From: CAYQUC01 sp048061315
GTDB taxonomy: Bacteria; Pseudomonadota; Gammaproteobacteria; UBA6429; Thiohalophilaceae
Direction: 5' to 3'
Length of the DNA stretch: 63,188 nt
Assembly (NCBI GenBank): GCA_048061315.1
Contig: JBGMRJ010000003.1
Span: forward strand, 1 to 63,188
The notes under the pieces are model-generated. The model was not told where the DNA came from. It did no database searches and worked only from the letters and a program-made list of their open reading frames with translations. Of this stretch, positions 27,937 to 37,406 are shown in pieces (the first letter of the stretch is position 1; each line of letters opens with the position of its first letter). A program made the position numbers and the translations under genes.

Positions 27937-28377
27937 ATGACTCGTATCGATTTTTATATATTAGATACAGCTAATCCTCACTCCCGTGAAAAATTTGCAT
28001 GCAGGTTAATTGAAAAGGCGCAGAGTCAGGGACATCAGATTCACGTGCAGTCACATGGCTCCCAACACGCTAAATTGTTAGATGATTTATTATGGTCTTT
28101 CAAGTCTGAGAGCTTTATTCCTCATGCTATGTCAGACTCAACTGACGCACTTAATTGTTCAGTTATAATAGAACACAAGGCATCAGCTGCAACGGACCAT
28201 AATGTAAATGATGTTTTAATCAATTTTGACACCACAGTGCCGGTTTCGTTTAGCCAATACAGCCGTGTCATTGAAATTGTAAATAAAAAAGATAACAGCA
28301 GTATTGAAGGCCGATCTCGATATACGTACTATAAAGATCGCGGTTATAAAATGGAATCTCACAATATAAGAGGCTAG
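27937..28377 (+). CDS. holC: DNA polymerase III chi subunit
   Basis: 146-residue chi subunit, which links the clamp-loader psi subunit to single-strand binding protein. The start MTRIDFYILD, the helix with CRLIEKAQSQGHQ, and LLWSFKSESFIPH are typical, as is the C-terminal YSRVIEIV. It lies between pepA and, as often, the genes ahead of valS; here a gap-broken acidic protein gene and a glycosyltransferase gene separate it from valS. Confidence 0.94.
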   Translation: MTRIDFYILDTANPHSREKFACRLIEKAQSQGHQIHVQSHGSQHAKLLDDLLWSFKSESFIPHAMSDSTDALNCSVIIEHKASAATDHNVNDVLINFDTTVPVSFSQYSRVIEIVNKKDNSSIEGRSRYTYYKDRGYKMESHNIRG

Positions 28378-28382
28378 TCGAG

Positions 28383-29632
28383 ATGAGCGAAAGGATATCC
28401 AATAAAAAACAAAATTTGGATGGTATTGATCCACAAGAATCACTAATTAAATCATTAGAATCGATCAAATCCTTATTAAAACAAGGTGATTCTAAAATTA
28501 ATCAAGCCCGCGAAAATATCGCACGGGCAGATAGTATTAGTAGTGATAATTTAGAGCTTCGAAAAACCAAGCTTGAGAAAAACAGTATTCAAAATTCTTC
28601 TTATGATAATTCTGATAGCAATCAAGAACTCATTATTGAAAATACTCAACAAAATGTATTAAATGACATTGATGATTCAGATATTGAAGAAATTATTGTA
28701 GAAGCCCTTCCTGAAAATAATATATTCAATTCGAGTTTAAAATCTTCATCAACCATTTCAAAACCTGAACTTGAATTAGAAATTACCAACAATCTGGATC
28801 TTGCAACTGCCAAACCTGATGCAGTTGCAGTAGATACAAAACCATTAGAAAAAAATCACCAAGTAAAAGAATCTGATACTTCTTCAGAGAAGGCAGTACT
28901 TAATGAGTTATACGATCATGATTTAATTGTGCCTATGCTTGATGAAATAGTAATGCCTGAAGATCAAAATTCTTCATTGTTTAATATGGATAGCTCTGTA
29001 GAAATAAAACTTGATGAAAAATTAAAATCAAGTTTATTAGATCTGAGTGAAATTGATGATGAATCTAATGAATTAAATCCACCTGAAAAAGATAATGCCG
29101 TTAAATCAGGTTATAACTCAATTAACAATTTACCTGAAACTGCTACAAAAGCAGATATTATTTCTTTTGAATTAAACTCNNNNNNNNNNNNNNNNNNNNN
29201 NNNNNNNNNNNNNNNNNNNNNNNNNNNNNNNNNNNNNNNNNNNNNNNNNNNNNNNNNNNNNNNNNNNNNNNNNNNNNNNATAATCCAACACCATCACTGG
29301 AAAAGGATCTTACTACTGCAATTAATAGTTCCACTGATACAGATAATGCATTGAGCAATATTTCAAAAACAAATAATGAAGTAACGAAAAACGATAACAT
29401 TAATAAAAAATCAATTACGGGTGAAGAAATAGATTTTTCAGCAATCGATGGTCTTGAAAGACTTAAATTTAATGCAGATAAAATGAGCTCATTGCAAAAG
29501 AGAGTTGAAAAACGAGTGCACAATCGTTTAATTCAATTGATTGTTCAACTTGATGATGAAATTAAACATATTTTCTCTGATGAAATTAAAAATTGCATCG
29601 CTCACGAACTGGAAAACAAAGATAAGAATTAG
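28383..29632 (+). CDS. Acidic protein of unknown function, interrupted by an assembly gap
   Basis: One gene, I believe, split by 100 N. Before the gap, 265 codons from 28383 give a very acidic, Ser/Asn/Glu-rich, probably disordered chain (many DDxD, ELELE-like stretches). After the gap, a different frame continues from 29282 (NPTPSLEKDLTT) to the stop at 29632, same composition, ending in a predicted helix with RVEKRVHNRLIQLI and FSDEIKN. The frame change only means that the true gap is not a multiple matching 100. It starts 5 bases after the holC stop, so it is probably co-transcribed. I do not recognise a domain. Confidence 0.65.
29180..29279. other. Assembly gap of 100 N
   Basis: A run of exactly 100 N, a placeholder for a scaffold join of unknown true length. 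It lies inside the acidic protein gene after holC. Confidence 0.99.
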
Positions 29633-29651
29633 TATCTATTTTTAATGTAAT

Positions 29652-31175
29652 TTAATTAATTCCGTTTTTGTAACGCTCATCCATATAACATGCCTTGTGT
29701 GGAAGATATTCTGGGATATTATAATATCGCTGTCTTATAGCCGTTAATGTAGAACTTCGATATTTTTCATATTGAAAATTTCGACCTAACGCATAATAAA
29801 GTTCTGTCCCTCTCACTGTCATTGTGTGTATTTCATAGGATTCAAAAAAATCAGTGTAGGCTGCTAGTTTAGGAACCTCACTGAATATTAAAATATTTCT
29901 TCCCTTCAGTAATCTAAAATCAGTTATAAGATCATCTTGTCGGGCATGATAAGACCCATCACCAAAAACAATAATGTGATCTTTCGCGTGATAACTTAAT
30001 TGAGCTGATAACGCATAACTGTCTGTTGCATAAACGAAATCAGATTTATATTGTGACACTTCATTCAACATTTCATCCGGATAATACCCAATCACTAAAG
30101 TTTTATACAGTTTCTCGTTAGACTTGAAAATATTGGGAGCTGTCAGCAATATAAATCCTATTATAAAAACGTGGAGTGAAGAATAAACCACCATAAACTT
30201 TATACTTTTTTGCAACTGTGTCAGGGTGAAAATTTTCGCAATACCTAAAACCAAAAATGGTATAAAACTAAATAACCAATGCAACCCGATACTTTTAAAT
30301 GTGGCTAACAAACCAAACAAAACAATTGGAATTATAAATAATGCTAAAAAAGTTTGTTCCCTACCCTTGTTTATAAATAAGGCTTTAATAGCATTTATAT
30401 TTTTAAGCAGATAATAAAATGCTGGTGGCATAATAAAAACCAACATTATCAAATACTTTCCAATGTGTGTGAGTGACAAACTGCTATTTTGGGTACGATT
30501 AAATAAATTAAATAAATAGTTATTCCAGCAATTATTGTAATTCCAGGAAATATTCAAAAGTATAAAAGGCAATAATGCAACAAAGATAATAAATAAACCA
30601 ATATACGGTTTAATTCCCCTTCTCACAAAAAAAACAGTGTGTAGCAAAAAAGCAAATGCCAATAACCCGGAGAAAAATTTAGATAAAAATGCTAAACCAA
30701 GAAACAAGCCGCAAATATAATACCATTTCATTGAATCCTGTTTTTGAGCCTGATAATAACTAACACCAGACAAAAAGCTCCACAAAATTAAAGGTGTGTC
30801 AGTTGTCATTAAGACCGCCACTAAATTAACCGGAATAAGTAAATACAAACTAGTGGCATATATCGCAATCTTTTGGCTATCCTCATTCTCAGATTGAGAT
30901 AATAATTTATAGATAGCCCATGTGATAAACAGTGACATTAAAATTGCGGGAGTACGTAACCACAGCTCAGTATCTGAAACAGATAAAAATGCCGTTAAAA
31001 TCCAGGCGACCATTGGTGTGTGGTCATAATATCCATAATCTGGATATTTTGCCCAAAAGATAAAATAGGCTTCATCACCAGTCATTGGCAATACAAAGCC
31101 AAAAAAGACCTTAATAACTACTATTATTGCAATTAGTAAATAAAATCGGTTTTGTAATGAGATATTTGAAAGCAT
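29652..31175 (-). CDS. GT39-family (ArnT/PMT-like) glycosyltransferase
   Basis: A 507-residue inner-membrane protein with about ten helices. MTGDEAYFIFWAK near residue 30 holds the catalytic acidic residues of polyprenyl-phosphate-dependent GT-C enzymes, followed by YDHTPMVAW, typical of the PMT_2/ArnT-like group. It would move a sugar from undecaprenyl phosphate to lipid or protein on the periplasmic side; donor and acceptor are unknown. It converges on the acidic protein gene (19 bases) and is divergent from valS. Confidence 0.88.
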   Translation of the reverse strand: MLSNISLQNRFYLLIAIIVVIKVFFGFVLPMTGDEAYFIFWAKYPDYGYYDHTPMVAWILTAFLSVSDTELWLRTPAILMSLFITWAIYKLLSQSENEDSQKIAIYATSLYLLIPVNLVAVLMTTDTPLILWSFLSGVSYYQAQKQDSMKWYYICGLFLGLAFLSKFFSGLLAFAFLLHTVFFVRRGIKPYIGLFIIFVALLPFILLNISWNYNNCWNNYLFNLFNRTQNSSLSLTHIGKYLIMLVFIMPPAFYYLLKNINAIKALFINKGREQTFLALFIIPIVLFGLLATFKSIGLHWLFSFIPFLVLGIAKIFTLTQLQKSIKFMVVYSSLHVFIIGFILLTAPNIFKSNEKLYKTLVIGYYPDEMLNEVSQYKSDFVYATDSYALSAQLSYHAKDHIIVFGDGSYHARQDDLITDFRLLKGRNILIFSEVPKLAAYTDFFESYEIHTMTVRGTELYYALGRNFQYEKYRSSTLTAIRQRYYNIPEYLPHKACYMDERYKNGIN

Positions 31176-31462
31176 CTTGCAAAATTATAGTTGATGAAAT
31201 TATTAGTGTTAATCTTTGGCTACATTGAAAATACTATTTTGAATAATTGAAACAATGAATTTTAAATACAACCTTATAGAAGGGTATAGTTGACTAGCCA
31301 TCTTCAAATCCTATTTCTGTCAGATTTCAGATAAAATCAAATAAATTAGTCTAACTATCAATTATTTTCAGGTTTAATGTATAATTATCACAACATATCA
31401 TATCACAGCTGAATATTGAGCTCGACATAGCACTAAATTTAAAACAGATACAAAGGAAAATA

Positions 31463-34234
31463 GTGGATAAAATTTACAACCCTGCTCAAATTGAGCAACA
31501 ACGTTATAAAATCTGGGAAGACAATCATTATTTTTCACCTTCTGGTAGCGGTAAGCCCTACTGCATCATGATACCACCTCCCAATGTCACTGGAAGCCTT
31601 CATATGGGGCACGCATTCCAGGATACCATTATGGACAGTTTAACTCGATATCACCGCATGTTGGGTGACAATACCTTGTGGCAGGCGGGAATGGATCATG
31701 CTGGTATTGCAACTCAAATGGTGGTTGAACGGCAATTAAACGCAGAACAACAGACCCGTTTCGATCTAGGTCGGGATGCTTTCATTGACAGAATTTGGCA
31801 ATGGAAAGAACAATCTGGCGGCACAATAACCAAACAACTACGCCGTATGGGCTCATCACTAAACTGGTCTGGTGAACGCTTCACGATGGATGACGGTCTT
31901 TCAGAAGCCGTTAAAGAAGTTTTCGTTAAGCTGTATGAAGAAGATATCATTTATCGGGGCAAACGCCTGGTCAACTGGGACCCTGTGCTACATACGGCGC
32001 TATCGGATCTTGAAGTAATCTCAGAAGAAGAAAATGGCCATATGTGGCATATTCGCTATCCAATTGAAGGCTCTGATATCAAGCTGGTAGTCGCTACCAC
32101 ACGGCCTGAAACCCTATTTGGTGATAGTGCTGTTGCTGTGCACCCCGATGATGAGCGATATAGTAAATTTATTGGAAAAAATATTATATTACCGCTAAGT
32201 AATCGCAAAATACCGATTATAGCGGATGATTATGTTGATCCGGAATTTGGTACCGGTTGCGTCAAAATCACTCCGGCACATGATTTTAATGATTACGAAA
32301 TGGGCAAAAGACATAATCTCGATATCATTAATATTTTTACAATCGATGCTAAAACCAATGACAATGTGCCCGAGAAATATCGCGATCTCGATCGCTATGT
32401 TGCCCGCAAGCACGCTGTTGCTGATTTAGAAGAATTGGGATTACTTGAAAAAGTTGCTGACCATAAACTAATGGTACCACGTGGAGATCGTTCACACACT
32501 GTAGTTGAACCTTATTTGACGGACCAATGGTACGTCAAAGTAGAATCATTGGCGAAACCCGCTATTGCCGCTGTAGAAAATGGTGACATCAAATTCGTAC
32601 CGGATAATTGGAAAAATACCTATTATGACTGGATGCACAATATTCAAGATTGGTGCATCAGTCGTCAAATCTGGTGGGGACATCGAATTCCAGCCTGGTA
32701 TGATGATCAAGGTAATGTTTATGTTGCCCGAACGGAACAGGAAGCACGAACAAAAAATAATATCGCTGATACAATCACACTGCAACAAGATGAGGATGTA
32801 CTCGACACCTGGTTTTCATCTGCTCTCTGGCCATTTTCGACACTCGGCTGGCCGCAACAAACTGAAGATCTGGAAACGTTTTATCCAACCTCAGTATTGG
32901 TAACCGGCTTTGACATCATTTTCTTTTGGGTTGCGCGAATGATCATGATGGGCATCAAATTTACCGGTAAAGTTCCGTTTAAAGAAATTTACATTCATGG
33001 CTTAGTCCGTGATTCCCATGGTCAGAAGATGTCAAAATCAAAAGGGAATGTATTAGATCCTATTGACTTAATTGATGGTATCACGCTTGACGATTTACTT
33101 TCAAAACGAACAGCCGGTTTAATGCAACCCCAAATGGCCACAAAAATTGAAAAGCAAACTCGCAAAGACTATCCGGATGGAATCCCGTCTTTAGGTACTG
33201 ATGCATTACGCTTTACATTTGCATCCCTGGCTTCGACAGGCCGCGATATTAATTTTGACCTGCAGCGAATCGAAGGTTACCGTAATTTTTGCAACAAATT
33301 ATGGAATGCAGCTCGATATGTGTTAATGAACACCGAAGGTGAAGACTGTGGACAAAAGAATAACAAAGTTGAATTAAACGCTGCCGATAAATGGATAATT
33401 TCTTTATTACAGTCGAAAGAACAGGAAATAGAAAATTCGTTTAAAACATATCGTTTGGATTTTATTGCGCAATCTATTTATGAATTTACCTGGAATGAAT
33501 ACTGCGACTGGTATTTGGAATTATCGAAATCCGTTTTATCAAATAAAAATTCCACAAAAGAACAACTTCGTGGTACCAGACGTACCCTGGTTCGAGTACT
33601 TGAAACGTTACTCCGGCTAGCGCACCCTATTATCCCATACATAACTGAAGAAATATGGCAGCGCATTGCTCCCTTAGCGGCTAAAACCGGTGATAGCATC
33701 ATGTTGCAACCCTACCCAATTCATGATGCCGAATTAATTGATGAGGCAGCTGAAGATGACATAAGCTGGGTTAAATCCTTTATCGTGGGAATTCGTCAAA
33801 TTCGAAGTGGTATGAATATAGCGCCACGAAAAAAACTTCCGATTATATTACAACATGGTTCAGAACAGGATAAACACCGATTAGAACAGTATGAAAATTA
33901 TTTAATCGACATAGGAATAATTGAAAACATTCGTTGGCTCGAAGATTCTGAACAAGCACCTGATTCAGCTACTGCGTTATTAGGGCATATGAAAATATTA
34001 ATTCCTATGGCAGGGTTAATAGATAAAAAAGCGGAATTAATCCGACTTAATAAAGAACTGGATAAAATTGATAAAGAATCAAATCAGGTATCTGCAAAAT
34101 TAAATAATAAAAAATTTACTGACAAGGCACCTGACGATGTTGTTAATAAAGTTAAATCTCGTTCTGATGAATTAAAACAATTAAAAGAGGATATTGAACT
34201 TCAAATTAAGCGCGTTGAAAAAATGGTGGATTAA
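31463..34234 (+). CDS. valS: Valyl-tRNA synthetase
   Basis: Class Ia synthetase with an editing domain, 923 residues. PPPNVTGSLHMGH puts the HIGH-type motif at 47-50; KMSKSKGN follows mid-protein. The editing CP1 domain shows TTRPETLFGD, and the C-terminal coiled-coil arm (about 855-923, Lys/Glu/Leu-rich) is intact. The start is a GTG preceded by AAAGGA 7 bases upstream, and MDKIYNPAQIEQ aligns with the E. coli start. The stop overlaps the convergent DUF2970 stop by 4 bases. Confidence 0.98.
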   Translation: MDKIYNPAQIEQQRYKIWEDNHYFSPSGSGKPYCIMIPPPNVTGSLHMGHAFQDTIMDSLTRYHRMLGDNTLWQAGMDHAGIATQMVVERQLNAEQQTRFDLGRDAFIDRIWQWKEQSGGTITKQLRRMGSSLNWSGERFTMDDGLSEAVKEVFVKLYEEDIIYRGKRLVNWDPVLHTALSDLEVISEEENGHMWHIRYPIEGSDIKLVVATTRPETLFGDSAVAVHPDDERYSKFIGKNIILPLSNRKIPIIADDYVDPEFGTGCVKITPAHDFNDYEMGKRHNLDIINIFTIDAKTNDNVPEKYRDLDRYVARKHAVADLEELGLLEKVADHKLMVPRGDRSHTVVEPYLTDQWYVKVESLAKPAIAAVENGDIKFVPDNWKNTYYDWMHNIQDWCISRQIWWGHRIPAWYDDQGNVYVARTEQEARTKNNIADTITLQQDEDVLDTWFSSALWPFSTLGWPQQTEDLETFYPTSVLVTGFDIIFFWVARMIMMGIKFTGKVPFKEIYIHGLVRDSHGQKMSKSKGNVLDPIDLIDGITLDDLLSKRTAGLMQPQMATKIEKQTRKDYPDGIPSLGTDALRFTFASLASTGRDINFDLQRIEGYRNFCNKLWNAARYVLMNTEGEDCGQKNNKVELNAADKWIISLLQSKEQEIENSFKTYRLDFIAQSIYEFTWNEYCDWYLELSKSVLSNKNSTKEQLRGTRRTLVRVLETLLRLAHPIIPYITEEIWQRIAPLAAKTGDSIMLQPYPIHDAELIDEAAEDDISWVKSFIVGIRQIRSGMNIAPRKKLPIILQHGSEQDKHRLEQYENYLIDIGIIENIRWLEDSEQAPDSATALLGHMKILIPMAGLIDKKAELIRLNKELDKIDKESNQVSAKLNNKKFTDKAPDDVVNKVKSRSDELKQLKEDIELQIKRVEKMVD

Positions 34235-34440
34235 ACACCTGCAAAATACATAACAGTTTTTACAACGCCTACAATAATTAGTATAAAAAGTGTCACAACT
34301 ATAAAAGCAACAAAAACATACGCTGAAAACTTACCATGCTGAAAATCGCGTTCACGATTTTCAGCGCTTTGAACTCCTAACATTCCAGCTAAAACGCTTT
34401 TCACAATTTGCCAGAATGAAGGTGTGTTGTTATAACTCAT
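34231..34440 (-). CDS. DUF2970 small membrane protein
   Basis: A 69-residue protein with one C-terminal membrane helix (about 42-65). SVLAGMLGVQSAENRERDFQ, at 14-33, is the DUF2970 signature. Function is unknown. Its upstream region holds the MITE-like element, whose left end lies 32 bases before the start codon, so the insertion may have changed this gene's promoter. Confidence 0.87.
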   Translation of the reverse strand: MSYNNTPSFWQIVKSVLAGMLGVQSAENRERDFQHGKFSAYVFVAFIVVTLFILIIVGVVKTVMYFAGV

Positions 34441-34463
34441 ATAAAATTCCTTTATATTTAATA

Positions 34464-34472
34464 ATCTTAATT
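34464..34472 (+). repeat. Left target-site duplication (ATCTTAATT)
   Basis: Nine bases directly abutting the left inverted repeat of the element at 34473-34703; the identical nine bases follow its right end at 34704-34712. Confidence 0.88.
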
Positions 34473-34703
34473 CACTGCTGTCCCGTTAAGAAAATAAGAT
34501 ATCATTAAAATTCAAACTGTGTCTACGTTTAAGTAAATTGCGGCAACATCGGACATGAAACCGGTATAGGCTACTAAAGACTCGCTATTCGCCATCCCTG
34601 GCCGCTCGACTGCTTCATCCTTGAAGCAGACGGTCTTTAGTAGCCTATACCGGTTCCATATCCTTACTTTTGTACTCGCTAGAAAGTTAACGGGACAGCA
34701 GTG
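34473..34703. mobile_element. MITE-like non-autonomous transposable element, 231 bp
   Basis: Ends are a perfect 17-bp terminal inverted repeat: CACTGCTGTCCCGTTAA at 34473-34489 and its reverse complement at 34687-34703. Perfect 9-bp direct repeats flank it, the footprint of a cut-and-paste transposition. It contains no open frame of useful length, so it must be mobilised in trans. Inside are a second perfect inverted repeat of 22 bp and a small hairpin (34610-34629). The duplication size suits IS4/IS10-type transposases, but the parent element is not in the window. It lies between DUF2970 and the UMF1 transporter. Confidence 0.85.
34560..34654. repeat. Internal inverted repeat of the MITE
   Basis: Perfect 22-bp arms at 34560-34581 and 34633-34654, reading from ACCGG to AAGAC on the left arm. 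Between them CTGCTTCA (34610-34617) pairs with TGAAGCAG (34622-34629) around a 4-base loop. Together with the terminal repeats the element could fold into a long hairpin. Confidence 0.85.
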
Positions 34704-34712
34704 ATCTTAATT
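34704..34712 (+). repeat. Right target-site duplication (ATCTTAATT)
   Basis: Exact copy of 34464-34472, directly after the right inverted repeat of the element. Confidence 0.88.
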
Positions 34713-34753
34713 AATGAAACGAGTGACACCCAACATTGACTAAAATATTAGTA

Positions 34754-36052
34754 TTACATTTTCTCCAAATTTTTAATCGCTTTTTTCTCATCAACAAAAT
34801 ATAAAATGATACCACCAGCAATAAATAAGGCAATCAAAGATAGCATTGCATATCGAGAATTTGAGGTTAATACTGCCACCCCACCGACCATTAATGGACC
34901 AAGCACTGCGGCGAATTTTCCCATCATATTATAAAATCCGAAAAACTCAGCTGACTTATCGGCAGGAATAATACTGGCAAATAACGATCGGCTCAAAGAC
35001 TGTATACCACCTTGTACCAAGCCGATGGTAATTGCCATGATATAAAATTCCTGGCTTGTTGTCATGCTTACAGAATAAATTGTGACAAATATATAAACAC
35101 AAATAGCGATTAATATTCCGTTTTTGGGACCCAGTTTTTTTCCGATAAAACCAAATGCAATAGCGGCAGGAAAGCCAACAAATTGTGTAATCATAATTGC
35201 AATGATTAAATTATTAGTATCAAGCCCGATAGATAAACCATAATCCACCGACATTCGAACAATAGTATCAACACCATCAATATACAACCAGTAAGCCGCT
35301 AAGAAAATGACTATTATTTTAAATTTTTTTATTTCATAAAAAGTATTTTTTAACTGCGATAATCCCGATTTAATAATATGGAAAGCAGTGCCAGCATTAT
35401 TCTTTTTTGGCTCAGAAACATATAACATTAGAGGTACAGAAAACAACAACCACCACACTGCAACAGACACAAATGAAACCCGAACAGCAAGCGTTTTGTC
35501 CATTATCCCAAACCACTCAGGGAATGTTACCAGTAAAATATTTAACACAAATAATATACCGCCTCCAATATAACCAAAGGCATAACCCAAACTGGAAATT
35601 ATATCCAGCTCATTAGTATCTGAAACAATTAGTAACAAGGAATCATAAAAAATATTGGCTCCCATAAAACCAACACTCGCCATGACATAAAAAAGTGCTG
35701 CTATCAGCCACTCACCTTGATGGATAAAATAAAGTCCGGCAGTGAATAAAACACCCATTAAGGCAAAGAAAATTAAAAAATATTTTTTTGAACTACTACT
35801 ATCTGCGATAGACCCTATCACAGGCGCAATAAAAACGATGATAATACTCGCGACCGAATTTGATAGGCCAAGATGAAATGTGCTCGTTGTTGCATCCACG
35901 CCGGGATGCCAATAACTTTTGAAAAATAATGGATAAAATACTGTTAATATGCATACAGCAAACGCTGAGTTTGCCCAGTCATATAAAATCCAGGAATATA
36001 CTGTTTTATTTTTAGAGATACCATTAGTTGCGACGAAATTCAAAAACTTCAT
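34754..36052 (-). CDS. UMF1-type (Atg22-like) MFS transporter
   Basis: A 432-residue membrane protein with about twelve helices. SWILYDWANSAFA at residues 20-32 is the hallmark of the UMF1/Atg22-like branch of the major facilitator superfamily, and NIFYDSLL and GGIQSLSRSLFA are also typical. Substrate is unknown; the yeast relative exports amino acids from the vacuole. The N-terminus before residue 15 may be a few codons too long. It starts 47 bases after the small basic ORF at 36099. Confidence 0.88.
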   Translation of the reverse strand: MKFLNFVATNGISKNKTVYSWILYDWANSAFAVCILTVFYPLFFKSYWHPGVDATTSTFHLGLSNSVASIIIVFIAPVIGSIADSSSSKKYFLIFFALMGVLFTAGLYFIHQGEWLIAALFYVMASVGFMGANIFYDSLLLIVSDTNELDIISSLGYAFGYIGGGILFVLNILLVTFPEWFGIMDKTLAVRVSFVSVAVWWLLFSVPLMLYVSEPKKNNAGTAFHIIKSGLSQLKNTFYEIKKFKIIVIFLAAYWLYIDGVDTIVRMSVDYGLSIGLDTNNLIIAIMITQFVGFPAAIAFGFIGKKLGPKNGILIAICVYIFVTIYSVSMTTSQEFYIMAITIGLVQGGIQSLSRSLFASIIPADKSAEFFGFYNMMGKFAAVLGPLMVGGVAVLTSNSRYAMLSLIALFIAGGIILYFVDEKKAIKNLEKM

Positions 36053-36098
36053 TTTTTATCCAATTATGCAAAAAACTGGATTTTATCGTAAATGGAGA

Positions 36099-36215
36099 CT
36101 ATTTTAAATGTCGACGTGACCAATTATGTATTAACTTTCGTCGTTGCTCAGGTGATAAACTTCTTATTTTTTGTTTAGCCCTCATGCGTCGTTGTTTTCG
36201 CTCTGCTGGTGTCAT
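36099..36215 (-). pseudogene. Short basic ORF, possible DUF3106 C-terminal remnant
   Basis: 38 codons from ATG at 36215: MTPAERKQRRMRAKQKIR, then SLSPEQRRKLIHNW and RRHLK. The LSPEQRxxLxxxW pattern resembles the C-terminal repeat of DUF3106 proteins, which often lie two genes after an ECF sigma factor. It overlaps the end of the truncated sigma-factor frame in another phase. I read it as what remains of that downstream gene after a deletion, but it could be a real small basic protein. Confidence 0.4.
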
Positions 36216-36426
36216 TTTTTTCCATTCGAAAAAACAAGGGTGTCCATTCAATCGATTCTTTATTCGCGTATTTTTGAGCTAAGGTAATCATGCTGTCTTG
36301 AACAATATCCAGTGCATCCTCATGGTTACGTGTTGCAACCATAGCAATGCGATATGCGCGTTGCTCTACTTCAGCAAGAAAGTCATTTAATAATACCTGG
36401 CTATCCAGAATTGTTCCTCCCAGCAT
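36175..36426 (-). pseudogene. Truncated ECF-type sigma factor (region 2 only)
   Basis: 83 codons. Up to about residue 67 the frame reads like the N-terminus of an ECF sigma factor: FLAEVEQRAYRIAMVATRN, then EDALDIVQDSMITLAQKY and EWTPLFFRM, which is region 2.1-2.2 with its core-binding helix. It then breaks into ENDTSRAK-like unrelated sequence and stops, with no DNA-contacting 2.4 and no region 4. A working sigma factor needs about 170 residues, so this is a remnant. The start is unclear: GGGAGGAACA, a good ribosome site, lies inside the frame, pointing to a non-ATG start nearby. Confidence 0.65.
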
Positions 36427-37023
36427 ATTTAAGTGCGTATTACCGTATAAACTGACTTTCTAACGTTACGGTTACTATAATTGACTGTGTCATCTCACTA
36501 TTTACAAAAGGGACCATAATTGCTTTCGATTTCATGATTTTGCCTTTTGTTATATCGTATATTAAAAATAACGATTCATGAGTAATAAGGTTGACATTCG
36601 CGTAACAATTAAAAAGATTACATATAAGTCATTGTATTTATTAAAATTTTTAATGCTGATGTCCAATATGCCAGTTCCACCAAGGTTCAACCCAAAATAC
36701 GGGACTACTCTCAAATCTCCAATATTTTTATACAATTTTCCATATTTTAGTGTTTTGGGGATTAACAATTACGGTAAATTTATCGACACATAATTAAATT
36801 CTAAACTAGAATGTATTTTATTTATTAGTATATATTGATGTATTTTCACTCTAATTGATTGTCGTTTATCTCAAATTTCATTATAATTAGATGCTTACCT
36901 AATTAACAAAGTAATACCTAGACACCCAAATAATTATAAAAGTTATTAAACCTAGAATAAAACCAATCCGGTAAAGCAACCCGTAATATACACTTTTACT
37001 TTGACTTATAAGAGAATTAAAGA
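36427..37023. other. Intergenic region without a supported gene
   Basis: 597 AT-rich bases between the sigma-factor remnant (minus) and the plus-strand gene at 37024. Two frames of about 70 codons, one on each strand around 36562-36793, lie over the same stretch, have no ribosome site and no recognisable similarity. The stretch 36660-36720 is locally less AT-rich and could be leftover of a lost gene. No RNA gene or repeat was seen. Confidence 0.55.
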
Positions 37024-37368
37024 ATGGCTGAACAAAGCGATAAATCAAGTAGTACACCTCCATCAATTTCATCGAAATACGTTCTTATCAGTGTTGAAAA
37101 AACTGAGGCTCCTGAAGGATTACCCGGTACAAATTGGCACGAATACATAATTGAAAGAGGAAATTCACAAATCGTTGGAAAGAAACCCGGCACATTAAAA
37201 CAAGTAAATGAACATGCTGATGCCATGATTACTGATTTAAATGAACGCTCTGGCATACCATCAAGCTCAACTTACGCATCACGGCAAATATCCAAGCCAA
37301 AAGAAAAAACAACTGAAAAAACAACTGAAACCAAAACCAGCGAACCTGCCACTAAAGATTCGAAGTAA
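37024..37368 (+). CDS. Conserved-looking hypothetical protein with Thr/Lys-rich tail
   Basis: A 114-residue soluble protein I do not recognise. Residues 1-18 are Ser-rich and polar, 19-80 look folded (YVLISVEKTEAPEG, EYIIERGNSQIVGKK, NEHADAMITDLNERSG), and the last 35 are Lys/Thr/Glu repeats (KTTEKTTETK) and probably disordered. No signal peptide or membrane segment. AGAG bases lie upstream of the ATG. It stands alone and converges with prfC (38 bases). The middle section looks selected rather than random, so I accept it as a gene. Confidence 0.65.
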   Translation: MAEQSDKSSSTPPSISSKYVLISVEKTEAPEGLPGTNWHEYIIERGNSQIVGKKPGTLKQVNEHADAMITDLNERSGIPSSSTYASRQISKPKEKTTEKTTETKTSEPATKDSK

Positions 37369-37406
37369 AAAAATTATAATAGATTCTTAAGTACTAAATT
37401 CGAAAA

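Noticed and set aside
28383..29632. Apparent frameshift in the gene after holC
   Set aside because: The frame changes only across the 100-N gap, whose real length is unknown. Coding character is the same on both sides, so there is no evidence for a true frameshift.
34473..34703. Complete insertion sequence
   Set aside because: 231 bases with no transposase frame; only the ends and target duplication are present, so it is non-autonomous.
36670..36700. GGTTCAACCC resembling a tRNA T-loop
   Set aside because: The flanks do not pair into a T-arm, and no acceptor or anticodon arm can be built around it.
36562..36793. Overlapping frames of about 70 codons on both strands
   Set aside because: They occupy the same bases, neither has a start signal, and neither shows domain features.
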